NCBI GenBank assembly: GCA_900321955.1
Contig: ONXX01000017.1
Coordinates: 1-13,095, forward strand
Origin: an uncultured Bacillota bacterium
GTDB lineage: Bacteria; Bacillota_I; Bacilli_A; Erysipelotrichales; Erysipelotrichaceae
DNA: 13,095 nucleotides
Direction of reading: 5' to 3'
This document shows positions 7,098 through 13,095 of the stretch, piece by piece; the first letter of the stretch is position 1, and the number at the start of each line of letters is the position of its first letter. The notes beneath the pieces were generated by a model. That model was given only the letters and a program-made list of their open reading frames with translations, did no database searches and had not been told where the DNA came from. A program made the translations under genes and the position numbers.

Positions 7098-7122
7098 AAA
7101 ACAGCCTCCCATGGCTGTTTTT
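7098..7122 (+). terminator. Terminator of the amidohydrolase
   Basis: AAAACAGCC (7098-7106) pairs perfectly with GGCTGTTTT (7113-7121) around the loop TCCCAT, and the stem runs into five T. Confidence 0.85.
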
Positions 7123-7156
7123 GAATCCATGCTTTTTAAGCCCAGGTTTATAAACT

Positions 7157-7186
7157 TTGTTTTGTGTATTATCATATTGATATGTT
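7157..7186 (+). promoter_or_regulatory. Candidate promoter of the substrate-binding protein
   Basis: TTGTTT (7157-7162) could be a -35 and TGATATGTT (7178-7186) an extended -10, with an 18-bp spacer. A perfect 10-bp palindrome GTTTATAAAC (7146-7155) lies just upstream, and TATCA-TAT-TGATA (7170-7182) overlaps the -10. No convincing Fur box is seen. Confidence 0.4.
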
Positions 7187-7222
7187 GTAAAAACGACATC
7201 AACTCTTTGGAGGATGCGATAT

Positions 7223-8239
7223 ATGAAGAAAGTAATAACTTTATTTTTAATACTCATGATAGCCTTGTGCCTGTTTGGCTGCAGCGAAAAGGAAGAAGAT
7301 GTTCCGTCGGAACCGCTTCCTGCAACCATTGAAGCGATCGACCAGGCCGGCCGCACCGTCATCATCAAAAAGGAAGTCGAACGGATCATCTCTCTGTCTT
7401 ATCCGATCAGCGCCGCCCTTCTTGCCTTAGGTCAAAAAGACAAGCTCGTCGCTGTCGAAGCCAAAGCCGACACCCGTCCGCTTTATCAGCTGGCCGCAAA
7501 GGAGCTGATCGCTCTGCCGTCCTTTGACGCCGATAAGCAGCTTGATACAGACGCGCTCCTGAAACTGGAACCCGACCTCGTCTTCCTGGACGCAAAACAG
7601 GCAGCAGCGGCTGATGCCTTATTGGAACAGGGCGTTCCCGCGATCGTCGTTGACCCCAAGGATTACGACAAGTTTATTGAAATGATCTTCTTAGCCGGCG
7701 CGGTTTGTGATGTACCGGCCAAGGCACAGGAACTCATCGTCTATTACGATAAGCTCATCGATGAAATTGTAACCATCACCGATGGCACCGCCAGACCGAA
7801 AGTCTACATCGGCGGCTCCTCATCTCTTTTAGCTTCCTGCACCGCTTCCATGCATCAGAAACAGATCCTGGAAACAGCCAGCGCCAGACCGGTCTTTGCC
7901 GCCCTGGAAGGAAATACCTGGACCGGCATTGCTGCTGAACAGCTCCTTCAATGGAATCCGGATTACATCTTTATTCCGGAAGATGCCGTCTATACAACGG
8001 AAGATCTGCTGAACGATGAAAGTCTTGCTGAACTTTCGGCCATACAAAACGAAAATATCTATGTTCTTCCTTCAATGATCGAAAGCTGGTCACAGCCTTC
8101 TTCCGCATCCATCCTTGGTTTGTATTGGGTGGCACAGACTCTGCATCCGGAAAAATTCGAAGAGGACCGTTTCACTGGGGAAGTAAACCGCTTCTACAAG
8201 AAGTATTACAATATCGATTTAGAAAATCAGGGATCCTAA
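7223..8239 (+). CDS. ABC transporter substrate-binding lipoprotein (PF01497 type)
   Basis: A 338-residue extracellular solute-binding lipoprotein of the iron-siderophore/heme/cobalamin class (Peripla_BP_2). The signal MKKVITLFLILMIALCLFGC ends in a lipobox with Cys20. The ligand-binding region, about 36-300, opens with IDQAGRTVIIKKEVERIISL, contains LDTDALLKLEPDLVFLD closing the first lobe, and has the long linking helix around VCDVPAKAQELIVYYDKLID. The second lobe includes GGSSSLLAS, EQLLQWNPDYIFI and a final helix ending FYKKYYNIDL. The start at 7223 was chosen because GGAGG (7209-7213) directly abuts the earlier ATG at 7214, leaving 9 nt to this one. No permease or ATPase gene lies beside it; it is bracketed by terminators, so it must pair with a transporter elsewhere. 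The substrate cannot be told from sequence. Confidence 0.87.
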   Translation: MKKVITLFLILMIALCLFGCSEKEEDVPSEPLPATIEAIDQAGRTVIIKKEVERIISLSYPISAALLALGQKDKLVAVEAKADTRPLYQLAAKELIALPSFDADKQLDTDALLKLEPDLVFLDAKQAAAADALLEQGVPAIVVDPKDYDKFIEMIFLAGAVCDVPAKAQELIVYYDKLIDEIVTITDGTARPKVYIGGSSSLLASCTASMHQKQILETASARPVFAALEGNTWTGIAAEQLLQWNPDYIFIPEDAVYTTEDLLNDESLAELSAIQNENIYVLPSMIESWSQPSSASILGLYWVAQTLHPEKFEEDRFTGEVNRFYKKYYNIDLENQGS

Positions 8240-8250
8240 AGATCCCTTTT
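8229..8250 (+). terminator. Terminator overlapping the substrate-binding protein stop
   Basis: AGGGATC (8229-8235) pairs perfectly with GATCCCT (8241-8247) around a 5-nt loop holding the TAA stop, followed by TTTTCTTT. Confidence 0.8.
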
Positions 8251-8260
8251 CTTTATATAT

Positions 8261-8290
8261 AAAATAAAAGACAGATGCCTGTCTTATTTT
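8261..8290. terminator. Second hairpin, possibly bidirectional terminator
   Basis: AAGACAG and CTGTCTT (8268-8274, 8279-8285) form the stem; a two-base bulge then allows AAAAT/ATTTT to extend it. T-rich tracts lie on both strands, so it could back up termination in either direction between the convergent genes. Confidence 0.5.
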
Positions 8291-8294
8291 GAGC

Positions 8295-8328
8295 AAAAAA
8301 ATGGCGGGGGTGTGCCCCCTCACCATTT
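8295..8328 (-). terminator. Terminator of the minus-strand lipoprotein at 8391
   Basis: On the minus strand AAATGG and GGGGG pair with CCCCC and CCATTT across a small internal loop (TGA opposite G) around a CACA tetraloop, followed by seven T. The stem is GC-rich and strong. Confidence 0.85.
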
Positions 8329-8390
8329 ATCGTATTTCATACTTTTGTCTGTATGTCAACAGAATGATTTTACCTTCGGTACATTGTGGT

Positions 8391-9092
8391 CTATTTGTTG
8401 AACAGACCGATCATCTTTTCGATATTCTCTCTGTCGTCAAAATCTGTAAACACGACAACCGTCATATAATCACCCAAATGACGGCAGGCAAGCGTCTGCT
8501 GAACCGTCCTTCCCTCAAATGTGTAATTTACATCAACCGCTCTGTAAGAATGACCGGAAAGTTCCAGATCATATTGTTCACCGGCCTCAAAATTTTCGTT
8601 GGACTGGCCAAGGCTGTTGACGACGACCGATGTATAGGTATTTTCATCGATCTGGGTTGCGTTTTCCGCTTTCAGATTTTCATACAGGATGCCTGTATTG
8701 CAGCCGCGGAACGGATCAATGACCTGCAGCTCAGGAATACTGATCTCTTTTTCATATTCTTCTCTTCCCCAGGAAGACAGATCGGTCGATGCGCCATTCA
8801 GATAGTTTGTCACCAGCTCTTCATCGGTCGATGCCATATATGTATCGGCAGTGTCGATCCTGAGCTTGATGCCGGTCACTTCATTGACGAAGTTCTTGCG
8901 GTTTTCATCCCAGGTGCCTCTTGTGAAATTGCTTGCCGTCACCGCTTCTGTTTCGGCTTCACTCGTTTCTGCCGGTGCCGTTTCCGCACTTTCTGCCGTA
9001 TTCGCTGCTGTCTCTTCGCTCTTGTTTGACGAACAGGCTGACAGGCTTATAACCATAAACAGCGCCAACAATGCGCACAATAATTTTTTCAT
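8391..9092 (-). CDS. Lipoprotein of unknown function
   Basis: A 233-residue surface lipoprotein. The signal MKKLLCALLALFMVISLSAC has a lipobox with Cys20. Residues about 21-55 are a low-complexity Ala/Glu/Thr/Ser linker. The globular part starts with RGTWDENRKNFVNEVTGIKL and ASTDEEL, a layout I associate with a group of Firmicutes lipoproteins (GTW-x-x-N-x-Y-x-N-E-x-x-G-I-K) of unknown role. It ends in beta strands around RTVQQTLACRHLGDYMTVVV and a terminal helix ENIEKMIGLF. A PsbP/Mog1-like fold is possible. Two cysteines, at about 121 and 209, could form a disulfide. CGGAGG (plus 9101-9106) is the ribosome site. It is convergent with the substrate-binding protein gene and monocistronic. The long plus-strand open frame across the same region lacks a good start and is a shadow. 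Confidence 0.8.
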   Translation of the reverse strand: MKKLLCALLALFMVISLSACSSNKSEETAANTAESAETAPAETSEAETEAVTASNFTRGTWDENRKNFVNEVTGIKLRIDTADTYMASTDEELVTNYLNGASTDLSSWGREEYEKEISIPELQVIDPFRGCNTGILYENLKAENATQIDENTYTSVVVNSLGQSNENFEAGEQYDLELSGHSYRAVDVNYTFEGRTVQQTLACRHLGDYMTVVVFTDFDDRENIEKMIGLFNK

Positions 9093-9124
9093 ATTGATGA
9101 CCTCCGATTGATATCTCTACTTCT

Positions 9125-9133
9125 ATTCTAACA
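9125..9133 (-). promoter_or_regulatory. Candidate extended -10 for the lipoprotein at 9092
   Basis: On the minus strand this reads TGTTAGAAT, identical to the candidate extended -10 before the amidohydrolase. It is 32 bp upstream of the start codon. No -35 is evident. Confidence 0.45.
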
Positions 9134-9235
9134 AAAACGCCGCCAGAATCCTGTTAACCCACATTTGACACTCCTTCGTTTCTGTGTTGAAGTAAAATGA
9201 AAACAGTATAACAATTGCACAGGGAGAGCCAGCTT

Positions 9236-9388
9236 ATGGACAAAGGACGTATGGAAGCATTCAGCGATGGTGTCATTGCCATCATCACAAGTGCGATGAC
9301 TTCAAAGACTACAGTAATCGTTGCTAAAACCTTCAATATTCCAGCGGTTCTTTTCATATATGAACACCTTCTAACAATTTCGTTCTAG
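9236..9388 (+). pseudogene. Truncated TMEM175-type potassium channel gene head
   Basis: A 50-codon frame starting MDKGRMEAFSDGVIAIIT. This matches the opening of TMEM175/DUF1211 channels, whose first helix carries the diagnostic R-x-E-x-FSD-G-V-x-A-I motif. A good ribosome site, AGGGAG (9221-9226), precedes the ATG, so this was a real gene start. Similarity ends after about residue 18, near 9289. The remaining codons (SAMTSKTTVIVAK and on) are the antisense of another gene head and stop at 9386-9388. A normal bacterial TMEM175 is around 200 residues with six helices, so nearly all of the channel is missing. The fragment cannot form a pore. It is too short for most gene finders. Recognition of the motif is firm; loss by deletion is inferred. 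Confidence 0.7.
9290..9357 (-). pseudogene. Truncated membrane-protein gene head facing the TMEM175 relic
   Basis: The minus-strand frame opens MKRTAGILKVLATITVVF and continues EVIALV: a basic start and one hydrophobic helix, typical of the first helix of a small Firmicutes membrane protein. AGAAGGTG (plus 9365-9372) is a suitable ribosome site. Past about codon 22-23 the frame runs backwards through the TMEM175 start and its leader, reaching a stop at 9154, so those 40-odd residues are not meaningful. I read the true sequence as ending near 9290. The family is unknown. Confidence 0.5.
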
Positions 9389-9479
9389 TTCTTTTAAAAA
9401 GAGATGACACAAAGGATTTCAATTTTTTCATTCATCCGCCATCTTCCCAAACGATACGGTACGGGACTTTCGGTCCTAT

Positions 9480-9488
9480 TGATATAAT
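9480..9488 (+). promoter_or_regulatory. Extended -10 promoter of the duplicated-domain lipoprotein
   Basis: TGATATAAT is a perfect TGn-TATAAT extended -10. No -35 is seen; a GGAC-TTTCG-GTCC inverted repeat (9464-9476) occupies that area. The leader would be only about 14 nt. Confidence 0.65.
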
Positions 9489-9508
9489 AGAAACAGGAGA
9501 TTTCACGC

Positions 9509-10396
9509 ATGAAAAAATTATTAACCATTCTGACACTTACCATTCTTTTATTTCTCTGCGGCTGTTCCTCAAGTGCACCGGCACCCGCCAAAGCGACAAA
9601 GACCTACCTGATCGATAACCTTATGATCACCTATCCTGATGAAGAAGCTTATACCGCAAGGCAAGACAACGAATTCATGCATTCGATCTTCAATACGGCA
9701 AAAGGTACCAATGTCTCTATCGACCGCTATGAAATGACAGAAAACTTTGATCCGGTCGAAGAACTCAAGTCACTTGTTTCTAAAGATCTTATAAAAGAAG
9801 AAAACGGCATCACCTATGGCGTTCCTGCCGACAATGTCTTCTTACGCTTTATCAACAATGATTATTATTACTATTTGCTGGTCGGCAGCATCAGCGGCGT
9901 TGAAGCGACCGACGAACTTCTTGAAGAAGTCAAAGGCATTGTCTTAAGTGCTGCCATCGATTCCTCCATTGCCGTAGAAGAACCGGTCAAGACAAATGAT
10001 GTCTTCCAGTTCAAGAGCCTGCAGATTGAGACACCGGCGGAACTTTCCTTCTCGGAAAGTACGGGTGACTTCAATTACGGCATCATTTCAAAAGATAGTT
10101 CCCAATTGCTGTTCATCAACTTTTCTGACAACGCAACCCTTGCCTCTGCCGGCTATGACGCCGAATCCATCGAGGCTTCCGTCTACGAAGGAAGAGAAAC
10201 GCAGGATCTGGGAAATGGTTTTAAATACGTTGAATACAGTTTCACCACAGAAAGCGGTACGGAATACAATGCCCTCTATTCTCTGATGCATGATGCCGAT
10301 GGCATCTACGATATCTACATTACGATGCGTATGGCCGACAAAGAAAAGGTCAGAGACAGCGCACTTTCCATTCTGAAAGGCATAAAGGTCAAATAA
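9509..10396 (+). CDS. Lipoprotein with two similar domains, function unknown
   Basis: A 295-residue surface lipoprotein. The signal MKKLLTILTLTILLFLCGC gives a lipidated Cys19, followed by a short Ser/Ala/Pro linker. Two halves, about 31-150 and 165-295, share a pattern. Each opens with a short strand plus acidic/aromatic loop (LMITYPDEEAYTA; LQIETPAELSFSE). Each has a middle strand ending in an aliphatic-aromatic run (TNVSIDRYEM; QLLFINFSD), and each closes with a long strand and a helix (TDELLEEVKGIVLSAAI; KEKVRDSALSILKGIKV). This suggests an internal duplication of a PsbP/Mog1-like module, inferred by eye. CAGGAGA (9494-9500) precedes the start at a 8-nt distance. No catalytic motif or partner gene is visible. 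It is monocistronic with a strong terminator. Confidence 0.8.
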   Translation: MKKLLTILTLTILLFLCGCSSSAPAPAKATKTYLIDNLMITYPDEEAYTARQDNEFMHSIFNTAKGTNVSIDRYEMTENFDPVEELKSLVSKDLIKEENGITYGVPADNVFLRFINNDYYYYLLVGSISGVEATDELLEEVKGIVLSAAIDSSIAVEEPVKTNDVFQFKSLQIETPAELSFSESTGDFNYGIISKDSSQLLFINFSDNATLASAGYDAESIEASVYEGRETQDLGNGFKYVEYSFTTESGTEYNALYSLMHDADGIYDIYITMRMADKEKVRDSALSILKGIKVK

Positions 10397-10400
10397 ACTC

Positions 10401-10425
10401 AGGAAGGCAAAAGCCTTCCTTTTTT
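10401..10425 (+). terminator. Terminator of the duplicated-domain lipoprotein
   Basis: AGGAAGGC (10401-10408) pairs perfectly with GCCTTCCT (10413-10420) around AAAA, followed by six T. Confidence 0.9.
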
Positions 10426-10440
10426 AATGAAGCACATCCG

Positions 10441-10469
10441 TTGACCTATATACCCCTCTGGGGTATACT
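10441..10469 (+). promoter_or_regulatory. csoR-copA promoter
   Basis: TTGACC (10441-10446) and TATACT (10464-10469) are separated by exactly 17 bp, giving a strong housekeeping promoter whose spacer is filled by the CsoR operator. Transcription should begin near 10476. Confidence 0.85.
10449..10467. promoter_or_regulatory. CsoR operator (copper box)
   Basis: TATACCCC (10449-10456), TCT, GGGGTATA (10460-10467) is a perfect 8-bp inverted repeat matching the known TACCC-N-GGGTA form of CsoR operators. It occupies the promoter spacer and part of the -10, so apo-CsoR would block transcription until Cu(I) releases it. Confidence 0.85.
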
Positions 10470-10491
10470 ATTAACGAAGAAGGTGAAACCG

Positions 10492-10806
10492 ATGAATAAA
10501 AAAGAAAATCTTCGCTCCATGACGGATATGGCTCACCATTCCCGTTCGGAAAGCGAACAGAAAAATCTGATGAAACGCCTCAAGATCATTGAGGGACAGA
10601 TACGCGGTCTGGAAAAGATGGTGGAAAATGACGTCTACTGTCCCGATATCCTGATTCAGGTATCGGCCGTCAATTCCGCCCTCAACAGTTTTTCCAAGGA
10701 ACTCTTAAGCAAGCACATCAACGGCTGTGTCAGAGAAGACCTCGCCAACGGTAAGGACGAGAGTCTCGATGAACTGATCAAAGTCTTGCATAAAATGATG
10801 AAGTAG
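10492..10806 (+). CDS. csoR: Copper-sensing transcriptional repressor CsoR
   Basis: A 104-residue all-helical repressor of the CsoR/RcnR family, acting in the cytoplasm. It should bind the operator just upstream when copper-free and let go when it binds Cu(I). The family core [20 protein letters not shown] (24-43) is followed by Cys50 (VYCPDIL), His75 and Cys79 (KHINGC). These three form the Cys-His-Cys Cu(I) site of true CsoR proteins, distinguishing it from RcnR or FrmR types. The start at 10492 follows AGAAGGTG (10478-10485) at a 6-nt distance. An earlier in-frame ATG at 10441 lies within the -35 and is not used. The N-terminal 22 residues, with a His pair (HHSRSES), are typical of the Firmicutes form. 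It is 11 bp ahead of copA in the same operon. Confidence 0.95.
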   Translation: MNKKENLRSMTDMAHHSRSESEQKNLMKRLKIIEGQIRGLEKMVENDVYCPDILIQVSAVNSALNSFSKELLSKHINGCVREDLANGKDESLDELIKVLHKMMK

Positions 10807-10817
10807 CAGGGGGAATT

Positions 10818-13095
10818 ATGGAACAGTATATTGTTACAGGAATGAGCTGTGCCGCTTGTCAGGCCAGAGTCGAAAAAGCCGTATCCCAGGTACCGGGTGT
10901 CACTTCCTGCTCGGTCTCTCTGTTAACCAACTCCATGGGTGTTGAAGGAAGCGCTGCTTCTGCCGATATCATCAAGGCAGTGGAGAATGCTGGCTATGGC
11001 GCCTCGGTCAAAGGAGAAGAAACCAAGAAGGCTTCCGCTTCGCAGCGTCTTGCTGCCGAACAAGACGCCTTGAAGGATCGGGAGACCCCGGTCTTAAAAC
11101 GCAGGCTGATCTTATCGGTTGGCTTCTTGTGTGTCTTAATGTATATTACGATGGGCCACAACATGTTAGGCTGGCCTTTACCGAAATTCTTAGAACATAA
11201 TCACATCGGACTGGGCATTCTACAGATGTTACTGGCGATTGTTGTCATGCTGATCAACAGGAAATTCTTTACTTCCGGTATCTCTTCGCTCCTACATGGG
11301 GCACCAAACATGGATACCCTGATCGCCTTGGGCTCCGGTGTCTCCTTCTTGTGGAGCACCTACGTCTTATTGCAGATGACCTACCAGATCACCAACGGTG
11401 TCTCCAACATGGACCTGATGCCGTTATATCATGACCAGCTCTACTTCGAATCGGCTGCCATGATTCTGGCCTTTATCACCATCGGCAAGATGTTGGAAGC
11501 CATGTCCAAGGGACGGACGACCGACGCCTTAAAGGGTCTCATGAAACTGGCACCTAAGACCGCTGTCTTGCTGAGAGATGGAAAAGAAGTCGAAGTCAAT
11601 ATCGATGAAGTGAAAAGCGGCGACACCTTTGTCGTCAGACCGGGTGAAAACATTCCGGTCGATGGCATCATCTTGGAAGGAAACTCCGCAATCAACGAAT
11701 CGGCTTTGACTGGCGAAAGTATTCCGGTCGACAAACAGGTCGGGGACATCGTCTCCGCTGCTACCATCAACACCTCAGGCTATCTGCGTTGCCAGGCGAC
11801 GAGAGTCGGTGAAGATACGACGCTCTCCCAGATCATCAAGATGGTCTCCGATGCCGCAGCTACCAAAGCGCCGATTGCCAAGATCGCCGACAAGGTCTCC
11901 GGTATCTTTGTGCCTAGTGTCATCACGATTGCCATCATTACCACCATTGGCTGGTTATTGACTGGTGTCAATTTCGCAACAGCCTTAGAGCGAGGTATCT
12001 CCGTCTTAGTCATCTCCTGTCCTTGTGCCTTAGGTCTGGCCACACCGGTTGCCATCATGGTCGGCAACGGCATGGCTGCCAAAAACGGCATCCTCTTCAA
12101 GACTTCCCGGTCTTTGGAACAGGCCGGTAAGATGCAGATCATCGCCTTGGATAAGACCGGAACAATCACCAGTGGCGAACCTAAGGTGACCGACATCCTT
12201 CCTGTAGAAGCGGAAAGTGAGAAAGAACTGCTTAAACTGGCCAACGCCTTAGAAGCCAAGTCGGAACACCCTCTAGCTAAAGCGATTCTTGCCAAGGCAA
12301 ACGAGGAACAGATCGATACACTTGAAGTAAAAGATTTTGAAGCCTTGCCGGGCAATGGTTTAACCGCGAAGTTAGGCGATTCGATCCTCTATGGCGGATC
12401 GCAAAAATATATCAAATCACTTGTCCATTTTAATCCAGAAATCATCGCAAAGTCGGAAACCTTATCCGATCAGGGTAAGACACCGCTCTTCTTTGTCCAG
12501 GATAAAAAACTCTTAGGTATCATCGCTGTTGCCGATGTCATCAAGAAAGATTCGCCAGAGGCGATCAAGCAGTTACAGAACATGGGTATTGAAGTCGTCA
12601 TGTTGACCGGTGACAACGAAAAAACAGCCACGGCGATCGGGCAAACCGCCGGTGTCGATCATGTCATTGCCGGTGTCCTGCCGGATGGCAAGGAAGCGGT
12701 CATTCGTGACCTGCAAAACTTCGGTCAGACCGCCATGGTAGGGGATGGCATCAACGATGCGCCAGCCTTGACCAGAGCGGATATCGGTATTGCCATCGGT
12801 GCCGGTACTGATGTAGCCATCGATTCAGCCGACATCGTTCTGATGAATTCAAAACTGTCGGATGTCGCTTCGGCGATCCGTTTGAGCAGAGCGACCCTTC
12901 GCTCCATCCATCAGAACCTCTTCTGGGCGTTCTTCTACAACCTCATCCTGATCCCGGTGGCAGCCGGTCTGACACCGCTTAAGATCAATCCGATGATGGG
13001 TGCCGCTGCGATGAGCTTATCCAGCTTCACCGTCTGTATGAATGCCTTACGTCTCAACTTATTTAATCTGCACGACACCAGACATGATCATCCTT
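10818..13095 (+). CDS. copA: Copper-exporting P1B-1 ATPase CopA, 3' end cut off
   Basis: 759 codons are present, with the frame open at the right edge. It pumps Cu(I) out of the cytoplasm at the cost of ATP. AGGGGG (10808-10813) precedes the ATG. A single N-terminal HMA domain (about 2-70) has GMSCAACQ with Cys11 and Cys14. Further on lie the actuator TGES (298-301), the transmembrane metal site SCPCALG (Cys401, Cys403), the phosphorylated DKTGT (Asp445), the nucleotide-domain SEHPL (His484) and GDGIND (642-647). [10 protein letters not shown] precedes the last helix, which carries MSLSSF; this set is that of Cu(I) P1B-1 pumps. Past the last helix it reads [12 protein letters not shown], a His-rich tail, so little of the protein should be missing. 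It is co-transcribed with csoR and so copper-induced. No copZ gene is visible before the edge. Confidence 0.95.
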   Translation, partial: MEQYIVTGMSCAACQARVEKAVSQVPGVTSCSVSLLTNSMGVEGSAASADIIKAVENAGYGASVKGEETKKASASQRLAAEQDALKDRETPVLKRRLILSVGFLCVLMYITMGHNMLGWPLPKFLEHNHIGLGILQMLLAIVVMLINRKFFTSGISSLLHGAPNMDTLIALGSGVSFLWSTYVLLQMTYQITNGVSNMDLMPLYHDQLYFESAAMILAFITIGKMLEAMSKGRTTDALKGLMKLAPKTAVLLRDGKEVEVNIDEVKSGDTFVVRPGENIPVDGIILEGNSAINESALTGESIPVDKQVGDIVSAATINTSGYLRCQATRVGEDTTLSQIIKMVSDAAATKAPIAKIADKVSGIFVPSVITIAIITTIGWLLTGVNFATALERGISVLVISCPCALGLATPVAIMVGNGMAAKNGILFKTSRSLEQAGKMQIIALDKTGTITSGEPKVTDILPVEAESEKELLKLANALEAKSEHPLAKAILAKANEEQIDTLEVKDFEALPGNGLTAKLGDSILYGGSQKYIKSLVHFNPEIIAKSETLSDQGKTPLFFVQDKKLLGIIAVADVIKKDSPEAIKQLQNMGIEVVMLTGDNEKTATAIGQTAGVDHVIAGVLPDGKEAVIRDLQNFGQTAMVGDGINDAPALTRADIGIAIGAGTDVAIDSADIVLMNSKLSDVASAIRLSRATLRSIHQNLFWAFFYNLILIPVAAGLTPLKINPMMGAAAMSLSSFTVCMNALRLNLFNLHDTRHDHP

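Larger units (their letters stand above)
9093..9508. other. 416-bp gap holding gene relics and two promoters
   Basis: No intact gene is visible here. From left to right it holds the leader and candidate -10 of the minus-strand lipoprotein, a TTGACA hexamer (9165-9170) without a matched -10, two facing gene heads (9236-9357), an AT-rich palindrome TCTTTT-A-AAAAGA (9390-9402), a short GGAC-TTTCG-GTCC inverted repeat (9464-9476), and the extended -10 of the next gene. Nothing recognisable lies in 9403-9460. Confidence 0.6.

Noticed and set aside
7166..7185. Fur-box-like sequence upstream of the substrate-binding protein
   Set aside because: Only one GATAAT-type hexamer matches, and the TATCA/TGATA arms face the opposite way to a Fur box.
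8289..9029. 246-residue plus-strand open frame
   Set aside because: It is the antisense of the minus-strand lipoprotein, which has a signal peptide, lipobox and ribosome site. The plus frame has a Cys/Phe/Arg-rich composition and starts inside a terminator.
9165..9198. TTGACA with TAAAAT as a promoter for the TMEM175 relic
   Set aside because: The spacer would be 22 bp, too long for a normal promoter, and no better -10 is present.
9154..9357. 67-residue minus-strand frame as an intact small membrane protein
   Set aside because: Only the first 22 or so codons look protein-like; the rest is antisense to the TMEM175 start and its ribosome site. It is reported as a truncated gene head instead.
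10441..10491. CsoR start at 10441 with 17 extra N-terminal residues
   Set aside because: That ATG frame begins in the -35 element and runs through the operator and -10, upstream of the transcript start.
11441..12355. Minus-strand open frames of 110 and 191 residues
   Set aside because: They lie wholly opposite copA, whose catalytic motifs are intact throughout. Their Ser/Ala/Met-rich composition reflects antisense codons.
1..13095. A mobile element, phage, CRISPR array or defence island
   Set aside because: No transposase, integrase, direct-repeat array or terminal inverted repeats were seen, and codon use looks even across the window.

Overview
The window looks like chromosomal DNA of a low-to-mid GC Bacillota (Firmicutes). 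Strong AGGAGG-type ribosome binding sites, short intergenic gaps, compact hairpin-plus-T-run terminators, lipobox lipoproteins, a YtrA-type GntR regulator and a CsoR/CopA copper operon all fit. Codon use favours C-ending codons (ATC, GTC, GCC, TAC), yet leucine is often TTA. An Erysipelotrichia-like or related gut firmicute is my best guess; this is an inference, since no rRNA or other taxonomic marker is present. I saw no tRNA, rRNA, CRISPR array, transposase, integrase or attachment site.

Layout. (1) 1-1753, minus strand: a membrane-tethered GH25 lysozyme with three Ig-like spacer domains, followed by the first 100 codons of a secreted protein resembling class-3 lipase-like proteins. (2) 1824-3602, plus strand, divergent from the lysozyme: a promoter overlapped by a conspicuous operator, a YtrA-type GntR repressor, and a translationally coupled DUF5808-type membrane protein, closed by a terminator. 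(3) 3624-4306: an unrecognised six-helix membrane protein with its own promoter and terminator. (4) 4327-5340, minus: a lipoprotein with an InlB-B-repeat-like domain. (5) 5396-7122, plus: a divergent D-aminoacylase-type amidohydrolase. (6) 7178-8250, plus: a lone iron/cobalamin-type ABC substrate-binding lipoprotein. (7) 8261-9133, minus: another lipoprotein. (8) 9134-9479: an intergenic stretch holding the 5' ends of two facing genes, one a TMEM175-type potassium channel, joined with their 3' parts missing. (9) 9480-10425, plus: a lipoprotein with an apparent internal duplication. (10) 10441-13095, plus: csoR-copA behind a textbook CsoR operator; copA runs off the right edge.

Functional picture. 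Most of the window deals with the cell surface: wall hydrolase, lipoproteins, envelope membrane proteins, solute capture and copper export. Two local regulatory circuits can be read directly from DNA: GntR with its TTTGCATTA operator, and CsoR with its TATACCCC-TCT-GGGGTATA operator. The other genes look mostly monocistronic, and several seem to use extended -10 promoters (TGnTAnnAT). I found no clearly new multi-gene system. The items most worth follow-up are the two-headed gene relic at 9236-9357, the triple half-site GntR operator with its membrane-protein partner, and the divergent amidohydrolase.
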